64,000 bases of DNA from Spongilla lacustris (taxonomy: Eukaryota; Porifera; Demospongiae; Spongillida; Spongillidae): assembly GCA_949361645.1 (NCBI GenBank), contig OX442435.1, positions 3,272,220 through 3,336,219 on the forward strand, given 5' to 3'. The translations under genes and the position numbers were made by a program. The notes under the pieces are model-generated. The model saw only the letters and a list, made by a program, of their open reading frames with translations, had not been told where the DNA came from and ran no database searches. Shown here piece after piece: positions 1-12,000 of this stretch. How positions within the stretch are numbered: the first letter of the stretch is position 1; each line of letters begins with the position of its first letter.

Positions 1-3000
1 AGCATCTTGAAGTTTGGTGTTGGTATCAGTAATGATGCTAAAAGGTTACAAGATGGCTTTAACACTCCAGTGGCAGGATGTGTTGACCTCCAACATCTAG
101 CTGTCAGATGTGGTTTTAGGTGAGGCTACTGTCCTGTTGTGTTTATGATCTTCACCTGCACATGTAATTAATGCTCAATCACAGGCTGTGCATGTACTGT
201 GCATGTACATGTACATGTATGTATGCAGATTTAGTGTATACATGTAAATGTACGTGTACATGTACATCAGTGAGGTTGTACACTTTTCTGAGAACCAAAC
301 GTAAAGTTCAATAGAATAAAAAGCAGTAGAAGTGTATGTAGGTGGGTGATTGACAGCGGATTAGCCATAAATGTCAATATAATTACATGTACATGTACAT
401 GTACACTATCCGCATTGATTAACCCTTGTTTTGAGGAGATACAACAGCAAGCCCTTTTGCTTCCTTTGGCCTATTAATGTTGTAGTTGTATTAACTCATA
501 ACATATGGGGAGTATAGTCTGTCATGGTGAATACACTGACGTGCATGTACACCATACATGTACTTTCTCAGTGACAAGTTTTTATTTACTTTATACTTGT
601 AGTTGCACCTTAACCAAGCCCGTTGATTTGTGTTCATGTGCATGTGCATGCATCTATGGTATACCTTGGTTTCCAAATGACTGTAAGAATGTGTGATACA
701 CTGTATGATACAATATACATGTACATGTACATGTACATGTAGATGGAGTACATGTACATGGGAGAGTGTGTGCACACACAATGTGGGAAATTTTGTATGC
801 GATTGAAAAATTGCGTAATAAATTTTCAGAGATTCAAATACTTACATGTAAGTGCATACACTTGTCCATGTACATGCATATGTACATGTACCTGAACTTG
901 CTACAATTCAGTCACAAGGGTGCAAGTTTGAAAACTTTGGCGAAGGTACTGCTTGGGAAGGACCTGAACAAGTCCAGGCACATTACTCAAAGCAACTGGG
1001 AGGCGAGCTCATTGTCTGATGAACAGGTATGTGTACATGTACAATCCAATGGCCCATAATTTAGCTGGTACAAAAAACTTTTAATATCCTGACATGTACA
1101 TGTACAGGTGTACATGTACATGTACATGTACATGTACACTAAGTTTGTCAAATTGGGGAGCTACAGTACATGTACATGTACAGTATGTAGTGAAGTGAAT
1201 AATAGCATAACTAGCATAAATTACTACATGTACGAACTTGTTATAGGTACATGTACATATGCATTGTATATTTACTAGACGAAGCCTGACCTTGCCTGCA
1301 CTACATGTACATGTACATGTATCACATCAACAATTTGCAGTAAATGGCGGAGCACTTTTCAGCTTATGCTTGGTTTACAAACATCCACATGTACATATAC
1401 ATGCACCATGTTGTACATTATGTCAATAGAAGAAACAATTCCAGAAGAACCCCCATCAATTTACATGTAGTTGTCAAACGTAGATTAAAATTTATATTAA
1501 TGCATTTTTACATGTAGGTTAGTTTTTCAGTCTTGAATACATTGGCTTGCACTAGTCTGGGTACCAGACTCTTTATTTAGATAGATAGTAAAGAGTCTGA
1601 TAACTCTGTGTACATTGATCTGTACCAAAAGAATGTGATGTGATCACAATCATGATAATTATATTTGTAATCATGCGCTGATAAATATAACCAACAGGAA
1701 AAATGGCGTCTTTCCAGAACCAGTGGGCAATGAGACAAAAACATCCTTTCCCAATGCTGCAATGCTAGGATTTGTGTTGTTGTGGTGATATTAGTAGGTG
1801 TTTGCAGCAAGCCTCCAATGCGCTGTCAGAACCCTCCACTTCACTTCTACAGGATGCTCGTGTATTAACAGCAGTTTAAATTGCCTTCGTCTTCAGCAAA
1901 CTGGAGCACATCTCTAAATACATGTGTAAATGCACACACTACATGTGTATCAAGAAACGTTATTACATGTACGTACATGTACATGTAATTGGAATTCAGT
2001 ACACTGTTATTGGAATGTTAATTATTGCATACACATGTACATGTGCCTGTAATCCTATTGGTAGCGCCTACATTCCAGCTCTTGGTGCAGATCGATGTAC
2101 ATGTACATAGACCCTTTACTATGTACATGTATTCATGTATCTAGATAATAAAATATATAAAGGGTCTGAAATCGGCATGCGATCTTGGAGCTTACATACA
2201 GGTACATGTACATGTACATGTGGGTTGTCAACATAATTTTTAGAGGATGCACATGTACTTTAACTTTGAATATCATATCCTTCCTGTGGGACAGCCAAAG
2301 TTACGCATTGGAGCATCAGTTTTACATTTAATGTATGACCACTCCTGGCCTGGTAATACATGTATATAAGCTTTTCGTACACACCATGCCTTCTGCTGAG
2401 CTGCATCGGTAAACTGTATATCTCTAGATAAAATATATGTACATGTACATGTACTAAAGCTAGAGAAATGTCTTTCTGTTTAGTAAATAAAAATTGTAAC
2501 ACACTTTTGTGGAATGTTTGATGCTGTTGACTACTATTTCAATGGTTACATTAACATGTGTACATATATCTGTACAGTTGGATATTTTGTTGGACGTGTA
2601 TTTTTTGTTGGCATTGCTAATTGGCATCTTGGTCAATGATAAACTGCAGGGAAATTCAATGTACACTGTATGTGTACATGCATATATGTACATATATATA
2701 CATGTATACAATGTACTTATTAATTATCCATCTATTGTTTAGGTGACCTATGCAGCATGTGACTCAATAGTAGCATTGCACATTGTGAAGGCACTTGTGA
2801 ACTGGAAGGCTAACAGGATTGTGGACATCGATTCCCCTGAGCCTGGGACTTCAGCTAGCAGTTTTCTCTCTAACAAGGAGTTAGGCAGCTTGGTTGGTCT
2901 ATGCCAAGGCATTGTTGATGTGGCGTTTAAAGGAAAAGGTGGGGGTGCATTAATTGGAAGTACCGTAGGCCAGGGTGGCAGCAGTGTTAGGAAGAAGACA

Positions 3001-6000
3001 GCGGCCTATGTGACGAGGCAGTCACCGCTCTATCATAACTGCCAACTCCTTGCTCCTGATGGCAGCTTGTTGTCCACTGTTGACAAGAAAAAGGTGGAAT
3101 GGTACCTACAGCGAGGACTAGCAAGTAAGTGATCCTTCTACATGTACTATGAGACCTCACAAATTTACTCACTTATGTACAATGCAGGTGCATTTACACA
3201 GTAAAGTCTAGTATTGGCACAATAAACATCAAATACATGTACATGTACATGTATACTAAAGATGTGGCACATATGAACTCGGTACCGTTTTTAATGATGA
3301 CTTTGAAGGTGTTTTTGATAACGTTATACTTCCACAACCATACATCCTTTTATTGCCAAATTCGAGAAACTTATTGCCCCATCCCTTGCGTACATATAGT
3401 ACGATTTAATGTAATAGATTCATTCTGCTGGCTGTATCCGAGGCCTGACAGGTCCCGGAGGTAAAACGTATCACAACTCCAACACCGAAAATACTTCTAA
3501 TGCCACATTTTAATTACTGGTAGAAAATTGGTGTCAAAACAAACGGTGACTTTTCGCAATATCTTTATAGCGTTGGTTCAGGCGAGGCTTAGTGTCAAAC
3601 TTAGTGCAGTGGTGAACCATTTTTGAAATTTACATACGTGCCACACTTTCATTTTTATGTGACGTCAAACATTTATTGCTTATGAAATAAATGGACGGCT
3701 AAAGCACTGTTCCACGTAAAAGAAATGTGTATTTGTCAGTGTTTAGGTAGAAAAGACGCTTTATAAAATAAAGGCTGACATGGCCAAGTTCGGGTAAAGC
3801 TTAATTTAATGAAAACAAAATGGCAGCAATAATATCACAATGCTCCACCGTCGTCTGATTCGATGCCATCTTCGTTAAGTTCAGGTCCCTCATCAAAATT
3901 ATCTTCTGATTCGCTTCCTGAACTCATCAAGTCTTCCGTGTTTATTCCGCGTGACGTCACGTAGAAATGGGGGTGTGGCACGTATGTAAATTTACAAAAT
4001 GGTTCACCGGTGCACTAAGTTTGACACTAAGCCTCGCCTGAACTATCGCTATAAAGGTATTGCGAAAAGTCACTGTTTGGTTGGACACCATTTTCCTACC
4101 AGTGACTCCAATTTGGCATTAGAAGTATTTTCGGTGTTGGAGTTAGGATACGTTTTACCTCCGGGACCTATCAGGTCTCCGATACAGCCAGCGGAGTGAA
4201 TCTATAACATCAAAATCGTACTATATATACATAAGGGATGGGGCAATACGTTTTTCGAATTTGACAATAAACGGATGTATGGTTGTGGAAATATAGCGTT
4301 TTCAAAAACACCTAAAAAGTCATCATTTAAAACGGTACCGAGTTCATATGTGCCACATCTTTAATCCAAAATTGAGCATACCTTGCTTTCAAAGATTGCG
4401 ATTATTGTGAATTTTTCTAGCAGCTTGCAATTTTGAATTCTGACACACACAACACAAAAACACACACATACATGTTACATACATGTACACATACTCAACA
4501 CACAACATTAACATGTAAACACACTCAACACACAACATTAACATGTAAACACACTCAACAACACACACATACACGATGCTTGTACCTGTACCACATGTAC
4601 ATGTGTGTACATGTACACAGGTAAGTGTGTGGTTAAAAATACATGTACATGTACATGTATGTAGCATTCTTGATCCTTTGGTGATGGTACAGAGCATGTA
4701 TATGGATTCTCTACTTTGAGATGCCAAATGTACATGTACATGTATATTGCCTTTATAACAGGATGTGTTCCCCAATCGAAGAACATTGTACATGTAGCTG
4801 TCAATGAGCCTTTATGCATAAGATTAGTAATGTGTTTTTATAGCTTCAGCTTTGAACTCAACTTGGTTCATACATGTACTTGTATCCTCTCGATGCTATT
4901 CCACACTCAAACTGCATCGGATCCGGTTTCAGCAAAACTGGATTGAATTGCAGTTTGGGCATTAAAAGAATTATTAAGTTAGGATGGCTGTCTGATTAAT
5001 AGATACCACGGCTGTCCCATTCCATTGAAAATGTGGCCAATAGGTCCACACCCACTATAAATGTTAAGTACCTAGCAATGGTAGCCCATTAATTGCATGG
5101 CGAATGTGGTGTTTAAAGAAAAGAGCTGTGATGCCAAGCTGTTTTAGTTTCGTCCAAGACGACCATAGTAAATGCTGAGGGCTTTTGACACATACAATGA
5201 TAAAGGTCTCTTGATCTCGCTATTCTAGCCATGTACTGTGCCCTAAGGTTTACAACTTACGATGTCTTGTTGTGTGTGGTCAACTGTACTATTTTTATTA
5301 TGTACAAATTGCTAATTTTCTTCCAAAAAGGTTTTAAACTACATGTACAATGTAACACCGATAGCACAGGCTTTTGTTTTCTGATATCAGTAAGTTGCTA
5401 CTCGGATTTGGCAGTACCCTTTTCGGCCCTTGAATATGCTGCCATTTGTCAATTATTCAATTACGTTTTGCTCAGTTTATGGTCTATACATGTACAGTAC
5501 CAGTCAGAAAAAAGTTTCCGACCGTAGAGTACTTTTTCTACGGTGATACGCGAAGCACGAAAAATAGTACGCGTACGACATCATTGTGCTACGGTAGCGG
5601 AATACAGCGCACAGCGCAATACGTCTCTACGCTGACTACGCGTAACAGCGTTGCCATGATTACATGACGCGAAATGTACGAAATTCTTTCAAAGCTGCTG
5701 TTACTTGTGTTCGCGCGACAAAGTGGCCAAATTCTACTACCCGAACTACGCGCTCAATGTTTACGCGTACTTCGCTACTCGGTACGCGTAGCTACGGTCT
5801 CGCGCTACGATTCTACGCGAAGATAATTAACGCGTAACGTAGGGAAACTTTTTTCTGACTGGTACTGTACACTGTACATACTCACTTTTCTCAGGGGGTG
5901 GAACACAAGATACATGATTGGCGATATATTCACAATATATTGAACGTGCATGTGTTTTTTCACCCATCTCAAAACTGAAAAAGACCTTTCTGCCTGACAA

Positions 6001-9000
6001 AAGTTCCAATCGGTTGTACATCTACATGTACATGTACATCCAATTAATGAATGTTTGGTAAAATGTCTTCATCTGCATATGGCAATGCATTCATCAAATC
6101 CTCTGGTTTGTCTTCACATCAGAATTGCCTTCATTTCAAACGAGTTTCCAGCGAACCAGCTCTTGTTTTAGACCAGCAGCACTTGGAAAATCAACTTTCC
6201 TAAATAGCAGCTGCTTGGCTAGATCGTCTAAATCCTTTGTGCATAAATTGCACATACATGTACAAATAGCGGTCAAAAAAACATCACACATCGTCTTAGT
6301 GCTACTATCGTCCGACAAATATATGGTTTCGTTTTTAGGATCATTGGGCTCCGTATGGTTTTAAAGGCTGACTATTTAGCACATTGTAAGATCATCGTTT
6401 TGCGTTAGTTGTTAGTTTTTGGCCACTAGAAAGATGTTACTATTTGAAACTTCTATGCAAAGGCTACGACGACTAGCTACTATAAAACTATCGTACGTAT
6501 GTACGCGCGCGCAAAAACGTATATCCGCGCAGTATATCCGTGCAACCCACGGCATTGCTACATACGCTTATCTTAAAGCTCGCGATCGGCAAGCTACTAA
6601 AAGAATCTATCCTACGCGAGCGTGATAACATACCATATCCACGCCAGTGTTGCCACGATATATCGCGATTAAAATGTTATATCGCGATTAACGATTTATC
6701 GCGGTTAATGATGCTATCAATCGCGATTAAAGTATGCAGACGTTAACGGAAAAGTATACGGAAAATATAGGGCATGGTTTGTTTCTTAATAGAACTAGTT
6801 CGAATCATATCACATGTATATATTCACTCTATTGTCATCTTAAGCGTATATGGCTATATGCTACAGAAATTTAGAGTTTTTCTTAAGAAAAATGCATTTA
6901 CTGAGCCGATTTGGCAAAAGTCTCCATCTTTTTTTTTGTAATATATTTTTTGCCGTAGAAAATACTCCTTCTGACGGAGCTGTAGATGCTGGAATCGCCA
7001 AATACTTAGATGTTTCATGACATTTCCACCACGTCAAAGGATCATCTTTGCGAAAGTTTATTTCCACCTCCTTCAGGTATCTCTGCATCTCATCATCTAT
7101 GTCGTCATCAAGAGCATGAACCGCTTCTTGTTCAGTATTATCTGAGCAGCCAAACAATACATTGAAATCATCATCTGCTTCAGTGGCTCTACGTTTGGCT
7201 GGTGGCTCTATAACATCAGGATCTAAAGTGATTATGGCACCTGCTCCTGCTGTGTCTGTATTAGCAGGTGCTGTAGGTGCACATGTAGCTTTAGCAGCAG
7301 ATGAAGCAGCTGTTGTACTGATAAAAATCTTGCTAGGGCTACAGGTACTGCTGGTGCCTTCATTCTGACAGCTGCTACATTGAACATACAATTTCAGATG
7401 ATAATTTTCATAATATGAACAATTTGATGTTTAAAGGGCTTACTTTTTGCCTTCTGAAGACAACTCTATTCCATGGGCAGACTTCAAGTGATACCTCATG
7501 TTGGTAGTGTTGTTGTCATGTCTTGATACCCATTTGTAGCACTTCAAGCACACAACCCAGGATGAATTTAGAGCCTTCTTATGTATCCCAAAATATTGCC
7601 ATGCTGAACTTCTATACGATCCACACTAACCACATCCTCTTTTTGTGGCATGTACATAGGTTTAGCTTCTTTCTTTGACATCGCCATAGCTCTGATCACA
7701 CTTACGTAAGGTTTATTATGATTATTATATCGCTGATTAAATATCGCAATTAAATGCGTATATCGCGATTATCACGATTAAAACGATTATGGGCAAGTAC
7801 TTAATCGCGGCAACACTGATCCACGCACAACGCACAGCATCCAGAAACTCTTTGTAAAGCTCACGCGCGCGCGATAACGTATCCAGAAATATGTATAAGC
7901 GCACGTTGCAAAGTCTAAATTCCGCATTGTTAACACTTTTTAGGTGTTGATATTAGTTCCGTTTGTTGAATAGTTTTGAATAGTCTTTTTAGATCGTTCT
8001 GCATAGTCGCCAGATAGTAGTACTAAGACAATGTGTGATGTTTTTTTTGACCGCTACTGTGTACATGTAGTCGAAGGGCATAGAGACATTAATGACTGCG
8101 TTCATTCATCTGACTCTATGAATGGAATACCCAAACATCTCTTATAGTATTCACTTGGTGAATCAACTGGAACATTGGAACAATGCTGTTGTTACTTACA
8201 AAATCCTAGGAATTGGAATTACTGTTCCAATGTCAGTAGCCAATGATTCAGCCTCTCCAAACCATTCACTCCATACACTATCAAAATCTTATCTAATGTG
8301 AGATACTTAAATTTCAATAGCAAGGTCAATATGCCTGTACCATGTCAGCATCATGCTTCTGAAGTTTGATGCATACATGTACTCCTTTGAGAGGGTCAAG
8401 CCCATGAGGTAATGCTATCAATGAAACAATGTTCTTACTTGTGGCAAGTGATTGTTTTAGACCTTCTGCCTTTATTCTAGTTGATGTATCCCAACACCAG
8501 CTGTCAAGGGGCGCACCTGCCTTGTGAGGTGGGGGTAACAGTTGGATCTCCCTTCACATGCCTACATGGTTATTGGTAACACACCCCTCACTATCCCTAT
8601 TAACCATCACATTGGTGCCAGCATCTATTTGCATGCCATGTCTACATCACCACACAACACATAGAAATAAAATAACTAATAATAATAATAAGGACCTGCC
8701 TACTACGAACATCACGACTGTCTCTTCCACCTCTCCCCTGCTTCCTTCCTCCTTTCCACCTGTCTTTCCCGTAGCTCTCGTACATCGTAGTGTCCCCAGT
8801 AGCACAGAAGCTCCACGCACACAACACTCACACACAACACACACTTGAGCAGTAGGCATAAATAAAACCTAACTAACTATATTCAGGGTAGGTGAGCCCA
8901 CACCTCACCCTCAGAAAAACTCCATGGAAAACCTTCTGAAGGGAAAATCCACCTTCTTGGGCAAAAACCTTCCTAACTACACTGCTCACACACACGCGCA

Positions 9001-12000
9001 CCAACACAACCAGCTGCCACTGTTGGAGTACCTCCACTCAGCTACCTCCAGTCAAGGATCAACCTGTCCAGACTCAAAACATCACAAGGAAAAAATTGCA
9101 GGACACAACGTGCAGTAGAATGCTTAGAATGACTCAATAACCCTTACACTCCCTTATAAAACTACGCTTCCACGAGGTGACACCTTCTATCAAATCACCA
9201 TATCCATCACATTTGGAAAGGAGCTTATTTCCTGTCTAATTCAATTCTTTCAACCGACAGGAAATATATCTCCCTTCACATGCCTACATGGTTATTGCTA
9301 ACCTCACTATCCCTATTAACCATCACATTGGTGCCAGCATCTATTTGCACGCCATGTCTACATCACCACACAACACATAGGCATACAAAGACAGTACTGG
9401 TGCTAATTAAACCTCCAAGTTCTTAGAGACCGATAACCGCTTCTCCAAGGAGTCCTTGACATAGCCATCCTTGGCCGACTCAGACCTCTAGCAGCCATGC
9501 CTCTTAAATAGGCGATCAGGCACACCGGCATTAGCTGCTGCCGTGGCACCACCGGCCCTTAAGCTACATGTATGCATACCAAATTGTCCAGGATCCATGC
9601 CCAGCTGAGAAATCTCCAGCAGCAGCTCCCTCAGTCTGGAGTAGCTCAGCCCACCCGACTTACGCAGCGTCTGCCCTTCCTTGGTGTGCACAACAGCTCT
9701 GAACACCCTGTCATGTGACCCCACATTCAGATGACCCATACGAAAATAACGCTCCATCATCTACACCGGGCATGTACTGGCACCCGTCCTCGCCACTACC
9801 AGGGAAGCACCTTCCCTAAACTGGTCCGTTTTACTGGACTTTATGCTCAGCACCAACCCCTCTGCATCAAACTCTACATCTGCACATACCAGCTTCAACA
9901 ACTCTTCACACCTCAAGAACCCAGCAAAAGCCAGTAAGCAAATGGCAAGCAATCTGACCTCCGACAATGATGGCTCAGGTCCTGCGGCATCCACCATGGC
10001 TCTTAACATTTCTGCCGTCACTGGCTCCTTCCGCACCTTTGGCTGTGCCAACATCCGCCTATGCCCTGCCAGCGCAACCTGCACCAAAGGTAGACCACTC
10101 TCCGGTGGTAGCCCAGCTGCTTGATGCAGCCATGACAGTGCATTCACCGCTTCCTCTATCGCCGATTTTGATTGCACTGACTGCCTCAGATGTTGCAGGT
10201 AGAGAACGATGTGAGCCTCCTGCGCAGGGAAACTTGGTACATGTACCTCCTGCTTTGCCTCCGCCCACAGCTTCCATCTCTGGAACGCGCCAAAGTACTT
10301 CTTAGCAGTACTGTCTGCCTTTCCGTTGAGCAGTGGTCAGGGACCTCCTTTGCCAGCTGCTGCATCTCAGGGTCCTTCAGATTACTAAGCTGTGACCACG
10401 CCCCTGCAGCTTCCAGATCTGCCGAGGGATAACAAGCAGTGACACAACTAAGCCAATTAGCCCGACCCAAGTGGCCAGACTCCCACATAACCCTCCTGGG
10501 CCACACGGTCCAACTATCGTTGACCTGGCCCCCTGGGTTCAGTTTGACCCCCAAGTCAAACATAGACCTCCCAGGCCTCTTGCTGCCTCCGGCAGCGGTA
10601 GGTACCCCCCTGGGCCACACGGTCATCCCCATGCAACAGATCAGGTGACAACTCATCCTCATGCAACAGGTCAGGTGACAACTCATTACTGTGCAACCCC
10701 TCAGGTGACAACTCATCACCTCCCTCCCCACACGTGTTCCGCTCCCCGCCTACACGTGCTTGCACAACACCATCGTACCACCAAACTGAAAGGATACATC
10801 GCCACTGAATTTCTTGGGCAGTCACGCTTAATGTGACCTGGCCCACCACACAAAAAACACAGTATCGGACCAACCAGACCATGTATCGGAGGCTTAACCA
10901 AACTCGATGGACCCGCTCTGTCCCACCGCGCCAGGGCCTTAGCTCTCTCCGGCAAGTCGTGCACCGACCTCCGAACCTTCTCCACCTCATCTGCCTTGCT
11001 CTTCTTGCGCGCAACCTTGTGCTCCGCCGTCATTCTGGCCACCCACGCTAGCTGCAGTTCCGCGTCACTGATATGGTCCACTAGCCCATCATTGAAGCTG
11101 GCCTGCTCCTCATGTGCCTTCTTCTGAAACAGGTAGGGTCTCTCCACCTTTCTAGCTGCTTTATCTGCAGCCTCTTCCTGTGCCGCCTGCAATTCCTCCC
11201 GCAGCTCGCGCGATTCACGTTGAGAGCTATTGATTGCGGCTAAAATCGTTGCCAACGGATTGGCCGCCGGGTCGGTCCTGCCTTCTGCCACTACCGTCTG
11301 CTCTCCTACAAGCGACATGGAAAAATTGCAGACACGACGTGCTGTAGAATGCTTAGAATGACTCAATAACCCTTACACTCCCTTATAAAACCATGCTTCC
11401 ACGAGGTGACACCTTCTATCCAATCACCATATCTGTCACATTTAGACGGGAGCTTATTTCCTGTCTAATTCAATTCTTTCAACTGACAGGAAATATATTG
11501 GTCATGGGGTATAACCATAGAGACTGCAAAATCTTTCCAAACAGTCATGCCTCTTGACCCATCTAGTCACACAAAGGCCTTTTATTTTCTTCTACATGAG
11601 GCTCAGATATGTATAGATCAAGCACCAACTCCAAGAATCTTTGCCTTTTGGGAGAATTTAAAAGATATACTTCATTGATGAACTGTATCATATCTCACTA
11701 ATACCATGCTCTGTGCAAGAGCTTGCTATTGATAAATTCAATACATGTACATGGGAGTGACATTGGGTATAGAATTTAATTGTTTGATTCTTGCCTAAGT
11801 ACTGGTATGAGTACCAGCCATTGCTGAAGCCACATTGTATGATTGGCCACATATGTTGCTTACATCCAGACCATTTCTACCAAGCAGAGTTAAAATATCA
11901 TTGGCAACAGCTTCTCCAGTACCTAGCTGTAGATGCAAGAAACAGGGTTGCCGAAAGTCAGGCCGGGGTCCAGCCTGTGACTGGCCGGCCTGCCAGGTCG

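Larger units (their letters stand above)
6267..8056. mobile_element. Older MITE interrupted by a hAT element
   Basis: Inverted termini reading TAGCGGTCAAAAAAACATCA occur at 6267 and, as the complement, ending at 8056. The similarity runs about 45 bp (GTCTTAGT and CTACTAT continue on both sides). Without the hAT insertion at 6645-7818 the element would be about 610 bp. Its inner part is rich in CGCG. I could not fix a target duplication or a superfamily. Confidence 0.6.
8546..11498 (-). mobile_element. Ngaro/DIRS-like retroelement with split direct repeats, no RT
   Basis: Read on the minus strand the order is repeat A (11498-11321), gag-like ORF, tyrosine recombinase, repeat B (9380-9268), repeat A again (9269-9091), a 425-bp stretch (9090-8665), and repeat B again (8664-8546). 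The A copies share about 178 bp and the B copies about 115 bp, all in the same orientation. An A1-ORFs-B1-A2-B2 layout is the hallmark of Ngaro-type tyrosine-recombinase retrotransposons. Only about 380 bp separates gag from the recombinase, so the RT/RNase H region is missing. The stretch between A2 and B2 may be a later insertion. Confidence 0.7.

Noticed and set aside
8558..8859. ORFs on both strands in the B2 repeat region
   Set aside because: They lie in non-coding terminal repeats of the Ngaro-like element and have no motifs.
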